64,000 nucleotides of DNA, from assembly GCF_003675875.1 (NCBI RefSeq), contig NZ_RCDI01000007.1, forward strand, positions 89,261-153,260. The letters run 5' to 3'. Positions within the stretch are counted from its first letter, which is position 1. Every line of letters starts with the position of its first letter. The DNA is from Halostella limicola (GTDB taxonomy: Archaea > Halobacteriota > Halobacteria > Halobacteriales > Natronoarchaeaceae). Under the pieces are notes generated by a model, which was given only the letters and a program-made list of their open reading frames with translations, ran no database searches and was not told where the DNA came from. Of the stretch, positions 13,066 through 21,266 are shown piece after piece. The translations under genes were made by a program, and so were the position numbers.

Positions 13066-15459
13066 ATGGTAAACGGCCATGCGGACGACGAAACGGGTAA
13101 GGATGTCGTTACTGACGGAGACGATCGGAAAGGTTCACTTATCGACCGGCGGTCGTATCTGAAAGCCGCCGCCGGCGTGGTTTCGGCGGGCGCCGCTTCT
13201 AGCGTCCTCTCCGGTACCTCCAGCGCACGCAGCCAGTACGACACGGTCGTCGACGTGGTCGACGCCGGGGCGGACCCGACCGGTAGCGACCCGATCGACG
13301 GCGTCATCAACCAGCACGCTGGCGACAACACGGTGCTGGTCTTCCCCGACGGTACGTACCGCCTCGACGGTCTCTCGCTCTCCGGACTCAACAACTTCGG
13401 CATGATCGCTGCCGACGGTGCGGAGCCCGCACTCCGCCCTGGCAACGTCAGTAGCCGGAACTGGATCTCGCTGACCGGCGTCTCGAACATCGAGATCGAC
13501 GGCATCGATTACGACTGGCAGGGCCGCGGCGGTCGCACCTATATCCGCGCGAACGGCGACGTGTCGATCAACGGCCTGAACGTCCGCGGCCGGATCCGCC
13601 GAAAGCACGGCGAGGGGATGTTCATGCGCGTCGACGTGGTCGACGGCAGCGCCACGGCCCAGGTCACGAACTGTCACTGGGTCGGCCCGCGCCGCGGCGA
13701 CGGCGACAACGCGGTCGGCTTCTACACCGGTCGCAACCACGCCGGGACGATCGTCCTGCGGAACATGCATCTGGAGAACTTCTCGAACAACGCGGTGTAC
13801 GCCTCCGACCCCGGTCGGTCCAACGGCAGCGGCGGCCGCACCATCGTCGAGGACTCCACGTTCAAGAACAACAACGTCGCCGCGGTCCGTCTCGGCGGTC
13901 CCGGATCGGTCTGTCGCAACAACCTCATCGTCAACGACGAGAAGGTGCCCGGTCACGGGACCGGCATCAACGCCCGCGGCGTCCGGATCCGGAACGGCCG
14001 CAACATTCTCGTCGAGAACTGCGACTTCATCTACGGCCCGAACGCGTCGCGCTCCCAGGGCGCTATCAAGTTCCACCGCGAGGGCGGTAGCGCGATGATC
14101 CGCGATTCGCGCATCCAGATGGACGCCGATTACCCCGCTATCAACGCCCGCACGCCCGCCATCGGCGGCGACACCTCGGTCGTCGTCGACAACGTCAGCG
14201 TCACCGGCGACGCGGACGGCGGCCGCGCCATCTCCATCCAGGACCGCGACGGCTCCGCGGTTCGCAACAGCTGTATCCACCAGACCGGGCAGGACCGCCA
14301 CGGCGTCGTGTTCGAGAACTCGAGCAACTGCGCGGTCGAGAGCTCGAACATCAACGTCTCCGGTCGCGCCGTCGTGATGCGGAGCTCGGACGGGACGACG
14401 TCGAACATCACGAAGAACGACTCCTGTCCCGCCCCGACCCGGGACGGTGATACGGGAAACAGTAGCGACCGGTCCGAGATGCCGGTCCTCGACGTCGTCT
14501 CGGTCGACGGCGGACCGAAGTTCTCCTACGAGTTCACCGCCAGCGGCGACGTCGAGCGCGTTCTTTACGGCAACGGTCCCGTCTCCGAGTCGAACGACGA
14601 AGTGGTCGCGAACGACGACGGGACGGTCACCGTGTCCGGCGTGACCGGGAACGGCTACGGTGACGCGTACCGACTCGCGTCGACGGACGTCGTTCAGGAG
14701 TTCACGGCGAGCGTGAACGCGGAGAACTACGTCCTCCGACTCGACGGCACCGAGGTCACCGCGGACGAACTCGTCTCCGCGACTGACGGCTCGTCGGACG
14801 GATCCACGGACGGTTCGGGCGGTTCGACCGACGGTTCGACCGATGGTTCGTCGGACGGGTCCACGGACGGTTCGACCGACGACTCGAGTCAGTCGACCGA
14901 GCACTCCCTCCGTATCGTCGGCAAGGGTACGGCGACGAACTACGAGTTCACCGCCAGCGACGCCCTCGAAGGCGCCGACAGCTCCCTCGAGACGTGGGAC
15001 GCCATCGACGGGACGACGGCGTCCGGCTGGGTCACTTCCTCCGGCCACGAGGACGCCTTCGCCGTCGTCGGCGAAGTGACCGAGTTCACCTTCCTGGAAG
15101 GCGACGCCGACGTCTACGTCGACGGCCAGCTCGTCGACGACCCCGTCGCCGCCACCGGGTCCACCGACTCCACGGACGGCTCGGGCGACTCTACCGACGA
15201 CACCTCCGACTCGACGGCGCTCCCGAACTCGCTCGTGGTCGACGGGACCCAGTCGGGCACGCGGAGCACCTACCGGTTCAAGGTGACCGGCGACATCGAG
15301 AAGGACGCCGATCTCGGCAGCATCAACGACGGTGACGTCGTCGCCGACGGCCACGCGGAAGGGTTCGTCGCCGGCGGTAAGGACGGGTACCGGTTCTCCG
15401 GTCAGGTGACCGAACTGCACCTGGACGGGAACGCCCACATCGAGTTCAACAGCCAGTAG
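13066..15459 (+). CDS. Exported right-handed beta-helix protein with three C-terminal repeat domains
   Basis: A 797-residue secreted protein. It has a Tat signal (RRSYLKAAAG at about 27-36, hydrophobic to ~55), then beta-helix repeats (~60-455) paralogous to the lipoprotein at 11412. The C-terminal third holds three copies of a ~75-residue domain (about 472-575, 622-695, 718-797) marked by YEFTASGDVE/YEFTASDALE/YRFKVTGDIE and a strand pair such as VVQEFTASVNAE. Ser/Thr/Asp/Gly-rich linkers separate them. There is no lipobox, so it is released or cell-wall-bound, perhaps through these domains. A polysaccharide lyase/hydrolase or binding role is inferred from fold and context only. Confidence 0.8.
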   Translation: MVNGHADDETGKDVVTDGDDRKGSLIDRRSYLKAAAGVVSAGAASSVLSGTSSARSQYDTVVDVVDAGADPTGSDPIDGVINQHAGDNTVLVFPDGTYRLDGLSLSGLNNFGMIAADGAEPALRPGNVSSRNWISLTGVSNIEIDGIDYDWQGRGGRTYIRANGDVSINGLNVRGRIRRKHGEGMFMRVDVVDGSATAQVTNCHWVGPRRGDGDNAVGFYTGRNHAGTIVLRNMHLENFSNNAVYASDPGRSNGSGGRTIVEDSTFKNNNVAAVRLGGPGSVCRNNLIVNDEKVPGHGTGINARGVRIRNGRNILVENCDFIYGPNASRSQGAIKFHREGGSAMIRDSRIQMDADYPAINARTPAIGGDTSVVVDNVSVTGDADGGRAISIQDRDGSAVRNSCIHQTGQDRHGVVFENSSNCAVESSNINVSGRAVVMRSSDGTTSNITKNDSCPAPTRDGDTGNSSDRSEMPVLDVVSVDGGPKFSYEFTASGDVERVLYGNGPVSESNDEVVANDDGTVTVSGVTGNGYGDAYRLASTDVVQEFTASVNAENYVLRLDGTEVTADELVSATDGSSDGSTDGSGGSTDGSTDGSSDGSTDGSTDDSSQSTEHSLRIVGKGTATNYEFTASDALEGADSSLETWDAIDGTTASGWVTSSGHEDAFAVVGEVTEFTFLEGDADVYVDGQLVDDPVAATGSTDSTDGSGDSTDDTSDSTALPNSLVVDGTQSGTRSTYRFKVTGDIEKDADLGSINDGDVVADGHAEGFVAGGKDGYRFSGQVTELHLDGNAHIEFNSQ
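14788..14886 (+). repeat. Short tandem repeats encoding a Ser/Thr/Asp/Gly linker
   Basis: Irregular repeats of TCSGACGG-type hexa- and nonamers encode a DGSSDGSTDGSGG-like linker in the second beta-helix protein. The repeats are prone to length change by slippage. A shorter linker of the same kind is near 15160-15220. Confidence 0.7.
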
Positions 15460-15520
15460 GCGGTCGTCGTCCGTTCGCTGCTCTCCTTTTCGTTCGGGAA
15501 CGCCTGCCTGTAAGTGGTCT

Positions 15521-15529
15521 ATTACAAAG
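15521..15529 (+). promoter_or_regulatory. ATTACAAAG promoter box, copy 5
   Basis: ATTACAAAG (8 of 9 match), 27-35 bases upstream of ATG 15556, which opens a 29-codon micro-ORF ahead of the flippase gene. Confidence 0.5.
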
Positions 15530-15555
15530 CCTCGATGCTGACGTAGCCACTGGTG

Positions 15556-15645
15556 ATGAACACCGATCGTCCCCGCCGTGCGCGTCCGTCTGAGAGTCTC
15601 CAGCTGCTCCGCCCGACTGTTTCGCGCTACGACCGGCGACCCTAG
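15556..15645 (+). other. Upstream micro-ORF (29 aa) before the flippase
   Basis: An open frame from ATG 15556 to TAG 15643-15645, ten bases before ATG 15656. The peptide is basic (MNTDRPRRARPSESLQLLRP onward) and has no known domain. It has the same arrangement as the other micro-ORFs of the cluster. Confidence 0.3.
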
Positions 15646-15655
15646 CGGATCACCG

Positions 15656-17128
15656 ATGACGATCAAGGACCGACTTCTCCGGGGGTTAAAGGCGTCTCTG
15701 TTCGGGCAGCTAGCGTCGAAGGTCTCGAACGCGGTGCTGATGCTGCTGCTCACTCGGTACCTCCTCGAACCGAGCGAGTACGGCCTGCTCAACTTCGCGC
15801 TCTCGGTACTCGCGATCGGTCAACTGTTCGGGAGCCTCGGACTGTCGAAGTCCGCGGCGCGCTACGTCAACCAGTATCTGGCGGAAGACGAGTCGCAGAT
15901 CCCCTTCATCCTGCGGCGGACGACGCTGTACATCCTCGTCATGCTGGTCGGTGTCGGCGCCGTCATCGGCCTCTTCCGCGAGCAGATCGCTCGGCTCGTC
16001 GGCGAACCCGCGATGGTGCCGTTCCTGCTCGTCGGCATCGGGTACGTCGCGTTCTACACGTACATGAACTACCTCCGACTCGTGTTTCAGGCGTTCAATC
16101 GCGTGCCCCTGTCCGCGGCGCTCACCAGTATCGAGGGGGTCGGCCGACTGGTGTTCGCCGCCGGGTTCGTCGTGCTCGGCTTCGGGGCTCTCGGTGCGTT
16201 CGTCGGCTACACGATGAGCTACCTCGTCGGGGTCGTCGTCGGAGTTCCGCTGCTGTACAAACTCTATGCGTCGTTCGATCCCTCCGACCGTCCCGAGCCC
16301 GGACTGTCGCGCCGGATACTGGAGTACAGCGTTCCGACGACGATCATCAAGGCCGGCGTCCGCCTCGACCGAAAGGTCGACGTCGTGTTGGTCGGGGCGT
16401 TGCTCACGAACGCGGCGGTCGGCTACTACACGCTCGCGACGCAACTCGTCAACTTCATCGCCATCCCCGCGGCATCGCTCGGGTTCACGATAACGCCGAC
16501 GCTCGGGGAACAGAAGGCGGGCGACGACTCGGGGCGCGCGGGCGAGATCTACCAGACCTCCCTCGAGTACACGCTCCTGTTTTACGTGCCGGCGAGCGTC
16601 GGTCTCTTCCTCGTGGCGGAGCCGACGATCCGCCACGTCTTCGGGACGGACTACCTCGGAGCGGTCCCCGTGTTGCAGGTGCTGAGCGGCTTCGTCATCC
16701 TTCGCGCGATCAACCAGCTCACCAGCGACGCGCTCGACTACCTCGGCCTCGCCCGGATCCGCGCGTACGCGCTGGGCGGCATGGCCCTGCTCAACTTCGG
16801 GCTGAACCTCCACCTCATTCCCATCTACGGCGTCGTCGGCGCCGCTGCCGCGACGATGTTCACGTACACGCTGTACACCATCGTCAACGTCTACTACATC
16901 GACGACCAGCTGTCGCTCGACCTGCGCGACCTCGCGACCACCGTCGGCGTCATCTGCGGTATCTCCATGGCGCTCGGGGTCGCGGTCGTCCTCCTCCGGT
17001 CGTTCATCGTCGACCTCCCGACGCTGTTCGCCGTCGTCCTCGCCGGCGGACTCGTCTGGGCGCTTCTCACCACTGCTAGCGGACTAGTCGACGTTCGGAC
17101 GCTGTACGGGGATATCGTCGGATCCTAA
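15656..17128 (+). CDS. Wzx-type polysaccharide/oligosaccharide flippase
   Basis: A 490-residue multi-pass protein of the MATE/MVF-like flippase superfamily (polysaccharide synthesis protein with C-terminal domain). It starts with an amphipathic MTIKDRLLRGLKASLFGQL and shows about 14 hydrophobic segments, with the family's LLTRYLLEPSEYGLLNFALS in helix 1-2 and GVVGAAAATMFTYTLYTIVNVYY near residue 400. It should flip lipid-linked glycans across the membrane. ATG 15656 was chosen because the upstream extension (from 15578) is basic and Cys-rich, unlike a flippase N-terminus. Confidence 0.9.
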   Translation: MTIKDRLLRGLKASLFGQLASKVSNAVLMLLLTRYLLEPSEYGLLNFALSVLAIGQLFGSLGLSKSAARYVNQYLAEDESQIPFILRRTTLYILVMLVGVGAVIGLFREQIARLVGEPAMVPFLLVGIGYVAFYTYMNYLRLVFQAFNRVPLSAALTSIEGVGRLVFAAGFVVLGFGALGAFVGYTMSYLVGVVVGVPLLYKLYASFDPSDRPEPGLSRRILEYSVPTTIIKAGVRLDRKVDVVLVGALLTNAAVGYYTLATQLVNFIAIPAASLGFTITPTLGEQKAGDDSGRAGEIYQTSLEYTLLFYVPASVGLFLVAEPTIRHVFGTDYLGAVPVLQVLSGFVILRAINQLTSDALDYLGLARIRAYALGGMALLNFGLNLHLIPIYGVVGAAAATMFTYTLYTIVNVYYIDDQLSLDLRDLATTVGVICGISMALGVAVVLLRSFIVDLPTLFAVVLAGGLVWALLTTASGLVDVRTLYGDIVGS

Positions 17129-17157
17129 GGTATGTTACAACGGTGCGTAAGAAGGGA

Positions 17158-17166
17158 ATAACAAGG
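17158..17166 (+). promoter_or_regulatory. ATAACAAGG promoter box, copy 6
   Basis: ATAACAAGG (8 of 9 match), 25-33 bases upstream of ATG 17191. It directly precedes the main gene, without a micro-ORF. Confidence 0.55.
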
Positions 17167-17190
17167 TGTTTTGATAGTATAGTGGGCGAT

Positions 17191-19131
17191 ATGTCGATAC
17201 GGCAGCGGACGCTGCACTTCACAACAAATCCGAGAAATCTAGTCGCTATCGTCGGTCTGTTAGGGCTGATCGGGCTGGGTCTGGCGTTCTTCCTGCCGAA
17301 CGCGTACACGCTCACCATCCCACCCCTGCTCCTCGCGGGGGCGGTCGGCTCTCTGGCCGTTCGTAAGCACGAGTACGACGTCGAGTGGCCGGCGCTACCG
17401 AACGAGGCGGCCCTGTTCGGCTACCTCATGCTAATACTGGCGACGCTGGTCCTCTACCTGACCAGCGGATACGCCCGCACACTCCCGGTTCACGTTCTGA
17501 CGCTCACGACGTACGCCGTGGTCGTCTTTCTCGTCTTCTATCTCGACAGCATGGCGCTCCCGCTCGCGATGCTGCTCTCGACGGGGATCGTTCACCGCGC
17601 GCTCATCTACTACTCGAGCGCCGCCCCGATCGGTCTCGACGGTCTCTTCCACCTCCGGATGGCGGAGGAGATCGCGGCGACCGGAAGCATGGCACCGCTC
17701 GTTGCCGCCGAGTCGAAGTACTGGTTCTCGCCCCTCTATCACGTCCAGACCGCTGCCGCATCGGGCGTCCTCGGGGTTACGCCGCGCGACGCCGCGTTCC
17801 TGACGACCGCGATATTCGCGGTCGCCGTCCCGACGCTCGTGACGTACGCCGTCATCGCACAGCTGTGGACGCCCCGGGTCGGTGTCCTCAGCGGGTTCGT
17901 GTACATCGTCGCCGACTCGGCGGTCGCCCAGTCGGTTCACCTGACGCCGACTACGCTCGGGATCGTCCTCTTCTCGCTGCTCCTGCTCTCCGCCGTGAAG
18001 TACCTCGAAACCGGCGGAACGGCCTATCTGGTTCTCTTCGTCCTCGGACTCGTCGGGCAGGTGCTCAACCACCAGTTGAGCATGTTCATCACCTTCTTCA
18101 GTATCGGGACGTTCCTCGTCGCCGCCACGACCTGGAGCGGCGAGTTCGACTCCCGCAGCGCGGTTCTGATCGGGCTCCTCTCGGTCAGTTCGGTCATCCA
18201 GTGGTTCGGCACGCGGATGGAGGGTCCGGGCGGCGAGACGACGTTCGCGGAGGTGATCGTGACCAATCTCTATCTCATGATCACTTCGGGGGGAGAGCGG
18301 GGCGCCGTGTTCCCCGAAACGGGCAATTTCACGCTCTCTGGTGCGAACTCGCTCACGCCGATACACATCATCGGGATAGCGATCCTGTTCGCGCTGGGCA
18401 TCGTCGGCGCGGTCTACTGGCTCGACCGGACCGAGCTCTCGGACCCATCCCACCGCTTCGCGGTCGGGCTCGGCTCGCTCGTCGCCGCGATGTCGTTTAT
18501 CGTCTTCGGTGGCCCGATCTTCGGGCTCGACCTCTTCCTGCCGACCCGGTGGGTCGGCTTCATGTACGTCGTGCTCGCGATGTTCGGCGGCCTCGGGGTG
18601 TACGTGATCGCCTCCGACCTCACGGTTCGCACCGGGCACCTGCTCACGGCCGGCGTGGTCGTGCTCCTGCTGTTGACGCCGTACTCCGCGTTCATGCTGT
18701 GGAACTATCCGGGGTCGCTCGACGGGCCCGTGTTCGACGACGCCAACGGCGCACAGCGCCTTTCGACGACGGACACGGAGCGGAACATGTACGTCTTCGC
18801 CGACCGGAACGCCGACGAGACGACGGTCATCGCCGACCGCGTCGCCAGACAGGTCATCGAGCGCTACTACGAACACCCCGCGGCCCCGTACATCACCGAT
18901 TACGGATCGGAAGAGGAGGTACAGTACCAGGGCGACGTTCTGATCGCCGACAGGCAGTACAGTCACTCGAACCACGCATCCTACCAGATACGACACCAGG
19001 GGAGCACGGCGACGGTGTTCGGTCCGATGCCGATCGAGTGGGAGCGCCACTCGAAGGTGTACTCCAACGGCGACGACAACCTCCGGTACGTGCCGGGCGA
19101 CCCCACTCTGGACGAGGACGACGAGTCGTAG
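17191..19131 (+). CDS. Multi-pass membrane protein, putative GT-C-type glycosyltransferase
   Basis: A 646-residue protein with about 12-14 membrane segments over residues 15-510 and a soluble C-terminal part (~515-646). After the early helices a loop reads GLDGLFHLRMAEEIAATGSM (about 148-167). An Asp followed by a HxR and a Glu pair, in the first large outer loop, is the pattern of GT-C enzymes such as AglB/Stt3 and PMT, where the Asp binds metal. I therefore infer a lipid-linked-sugar transferase or polymerase acting outside the membrane. ATG 17191 was preferred over 17143 because it sits at promoter distance from the box at 17158 and begins right before the first helix. A non-catalytic membrane protein remains possible. 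Confidence 0.65.
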   Translation: MSIRQRTLHFTTNPRNLVAIVGLLGLIGLGLAFFLPNAYTLTIPPLLLAGAVGSLAVRKHEYDVEWPALPNEAALFGYLMLILATLVLYLTSGYARTLPVHVLTLTTYAVVVFLVFYLDSMALPLAMLLSTGIVHRALIYYSSAAPIGLDGLFHLRMAEEIAATGSMAPLVAAESKYWFSPLYHVQTAAASGVLGVTPRDAAFLTTAIFAVAVPTLVTYAVIAQLWTPRVGVLSGFVYIVADSAVAQSVHLTPTTLGIVLFSLLLLSAVKYLETGGTAYLVLFVLGLVGQVLNHQLSMFITFFSIGTFLVAATTWSGEFDSRSAVLIGLLSVSSVIQWFGTRMEGPGGETTFAEVIVTNLYLMITSGGERGAVFPETGNFTLSGANSLTPIHIIGIAILFALGIVGAVYWLDRTELSDPSHRFAVGLGSLVAAMSFIVFGGPIFGLDLFLPTRWVGFMYVVLAMFGGLGVYVIASDLTVRTGHLLTAGVVVLLLLTPYSAFMLWNYPGSLDGPVFDDANGAQRLSTTDTERNMYVFADRNADETTVIADRVARQVIERYYEHPAAPYITDYGSEEEVQYQGDVLIADRQYSHSNHASYQIRHQGSTATVFGPMPIEWERHSKVYSNGDDNLRYVPGDPTLDEDDES

Positions 19132-19174
19132 CGACCGGGGCACTCAGAAACGGCGCGGTTTCGCCGGAGAGCGG

Positions 19175-20818
19175 TTACAGGTAACCGAGGTCTTCGAGCC
19201 GCTCGGTGACCTCTTCGTCGTCGCTCGGCTCGTCCTCGTCGACGCTCTCGTACTCGATGTCCGCGTACTCGGCAGTCTCGGGCGTCTCGCGGAGTAGTTC
19301 TCTCGGCACCGACCCCGTCATTCGGGACGGGACCGGAAGCCCCATCGACGCTATCGCCGCGGGCGCCACGTCCGTCAGCGACAGCGACTCGATGCTCGCG
19401 CTTTCGTCGAAGGCCGGCCCGGCGGCGAGGAACACCCCGTCGCGCTTGTGGTCGTAGTCGTCGACGGAGACGAACCGCTGGCCGTACAGTTTCGTCGACA
19501 CCGAGTGGTCCATGTCGGCCGGGAGAAACAGCACGTCGTCGGCGCCCTCGGCGAACGGGCCGTCGTATATCTCCTCGCGGCGGACGACGAACTCGAACGC
19601 TGGGCGACCGTCGGGCGTCTTCAGCTCGCGGAGGACGTCGATTATCTCCGTGCGCACGCGCTCGTACTCGTCTTCGGGGACGACGCCGTTCGGCTCTCGC
19701 CCCTCGAGGTTGATCCGCACTCCGAGTCGGGACGACCCGCGGCAGTAGGCGCGGGAGGCCCGCCAGTCGACGTTCTGACTGGCGGCGTCGCGGACCGAAT
19801 CGGGGAGGACGTCGAGGACGGCGTCGCCGAGGCCCAACCGCTCGACCGTCCGGTACAGTTCGCCCGGCGAGACGCCGGCCGCGTCGAGCGTCCGCCACAG
19901 GGTCGACAGCCCCCGATCGACGAGTGCCGGTGTCTCGTCGGCGGCGTCGTCCGCCTCTCCGGTGAGTTCGCCCTTCATCGTCGACAGCGACTGGTACTCG
20001 TGTTCGGTCGTCGCCTCGACGAAGCCGTGATCCCGCAGGACGTCGTTGACGTGGATCTGGTACCCCCGCTTCGGCCCGATCCCGTGGTCGGAGCAGACGA
20101 CGACGTTGACGTCGTCGTCGACGGCGTCCAGGACGGCGCCGAGCAGGTCGTCGGCCGCCTCGTACACGCGCCTGAACGCGGTGTCGTCGTCGAAGCTGTG
20201 GAAGACGGTGTCGGTCTTCTGTACCTGGACGAACGCGAACTCCCAGTCGCGGGTCGCGAGCAGTTCGACCGCGGCGCGTTCGCGGAGGCGTATCAGGTCG
20301 ACGAACCCGTCGAGTTTCTCCTCGTGGTCGTCCGCGGTCTCCGCCCGGGAGTACACCCGGTACTCCTCGCCGATGGCGTCCGAGAGCTCGTCCCGGATGC
20401 CGGCCGGGTGGCCGTCCGCCTCCTCGTTAGCCAGATACCCCGGGATAACGACGCCGTCTATCTCCTCTGCCGGGTGCGTCACCGGGACGTTCATCACGAC
20501 CGAGGTGCGGTCCCGGCCGTCGAGGTAGTTCCAGATGGCTGGCGCCTTCACGTCGTTTCGCGAGATGATGTCCGCGTCGAGGGGGTAGCCGTCCACGTCG
20601 AAGAAGCCGTAGACGCCGTGGTGGCTCGGGTCGACGCCGGTGTACATCGACGGCCACGCGCTCGCCGTCCACGGCGGGAACGTCGACTCCAGCGGCGCTT
20701 CGACGCCGCTGGACCGCAGCGCCTCGAAGTTCGGTAGCGACTCCGCGAACCGGTCGAGGTATGTGAGATCGAGCGCGTCGAAACCCAGGACGAGCGTTCG
20801 GCTGCCGTTTCCGTCCAT
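19175..20818 (-). CDS. Alkaline-phosphatase-superfamily phosphodiesterase/sulfatase-like protein
   Basis: A 547-residue metal-dependent hydrolase or transferase. The metal site Asp is in LVLGFDALD (Asp14) and the nucleophile Thr51 is in PPWTASAWPSMYTG; further metal ligands are in TDTVFHSFDDD and VVVCSDHGIGPKRGYQIHVN. It is related to archaeal type I phosphodiesterase/nucleotide pyrophosphatases. There is no signal peptide, so it acts in the cytoplasm or is exported by another route. The C-terminus ends VTERLEDLGYL, almost identical to the end of the protein at 22099. In this cluster it may process lipid-linked or phospho-glycans; the substrate is unknown. Confidence 0.85.
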   Translation of the reverse strand: MDGNGSRTLVLGFDALDLTYLDRFAESLPNFEALRSSGVEAPLESTFPPWTASAWPSMYTGVDPSHHGVYGFFDVDGYPLDADIISRNDVKAPAIWNYLDGRDRTSVVMNVPVTHPAEEIDGVVIPGYLANEEADGHPAGIRDELSDAIGEEYRVYSRAETADDHEEKLDGFVDLIRLRERAAVELLATRDWEFAFVQVQKTDTVFHSFDDDTAFRRVYEAADDLLGAVLDAVDDDVNVVVCSDHGIGPKRGYQIHVNDVLRDHGFVEATTEHEYQSLSTMKGELTGEADDAADETPALVDRGLSTLWRTLDAAGVSPGELYRTVERLGLGDAVLDVLPDSVRDAASQNVDWRASRAYCRGSSRLGVRINLEGREPNGVVPEDEYERVRTEIIDVLRELKTPDGRPAFEFVVRREEIYDGPFAEGADDVLFLPADMDHSVSTKLYGQRFVSVDDYDHKRDGVFLAAGPAFDESASIESLSLTDVAPAAIASMGLPVPSRMTGSVPRELLRETPETAEYADIEYESVDEDEPSDDEEVTERLEDLGYL

Positions 20819-20820
20819 GG

Positions 20821-20889
20821 TTACTCGTCTCCGACGGCTGTCGAGCGTTCCAGCGTCGTCACCGACCGATAAGGTCCCCGTGTGCTCAT
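20821..20889 (-). other. Upstream micro-ORF (22 aa) before the phosphodiesterase-like gene
   Basis: An open frame from ATG 20889 to TAA 20823-20821, two bases before ATG 20818 (TAACCATG). The peptide is MSTRGPYRSVTTLERSTAVG plus two residues. An exact ATAACAAAG box lies 34-42 bases upstream. It has the same layout as the other micro-ORFs in this region. Confidence 0.35.
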
Positions 20890-20922
20890 GCGCGTTCGGT
20901 AACTATGCGCCCGGGGGACGGG

Positions 20923-20931
20923 CTTTGTTAT
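20923..20931 (-). promoter_or_regulatory. ATAACAAAG promoter box, copy 7
   Basis: An exact match on the minus strand (plus strand CTTTGTTAT), 34-42 bases before the micro-ORF start at 20889 and about 105 bases before the phosphodiesterase-like gene. Confidence 0.6.
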
Positions 20932-21117
20932 GAGGAACATATCCGAGCGGCGGCCGTGGCAGGCGTTCACGCTAGAACGGCTCAAAACCCCGGGACTGGA
21001 CGGCTGTCGCCGGTCGACTCCCCGTGCGTCAGGTCACTGGACGGTCCGGACGCACTCAGCGATCCTCGGCCGTCCGCGAATCGACCGATTAGCCGGGTAG
21101 ACCGTCATAGGCGGTTG

Positions 21118-21126
21118 ATAACAAAG
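21118..21126 (+). promoter_or_regulatory. ATAACAAAG promoter box, copy 8
   Basis: An exact match, 24-32 bases upstream of GTG 21150, which opens a 38-codon micro-ORF before the three-gene operon 21266-24704. It is divergent from copy 7, with about 190 bases between the two boxes. Confidence 0.6.
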
Positions 21127-21149
21127 GGACGGGCCTCGAAGTGTATCCT

Positions 21150-21266
21150 GTGAAACTACGATCGCAATCGAAGGTATCCTCTGTGTCTCGTATCGGCGTC
21201 GGACGCTCGATTCCGTCGGTCTCTCCGCTCCTCCGGGCGGGGCGGGGTGCGACGACAAGCCGGTGA
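21150..21266 (+). other. Upstream micro-ORF (38 aa) overlapping the second deacetylase start
   Basis: An open frame from GTG 21150 (or in-frame GTG 21141) to TGA 21264-21266, whose last base is the A of the next ATG (TGATG), exactly as at 9328-9332. The peptide is basic and Ser-rich (VKLRSQSKVSSVSRIGVGRS onward). Coding status is unproven. Confidence 0.35.

Noticed and set aside
13135..15792. An 885-residue minus-strand frame opposite the secreted beta-helix gene
   Set aside because: Val/Arg/Asp-rich shadow without domains; the plus-strand protein has a Tat signal and beta-helix repeats.
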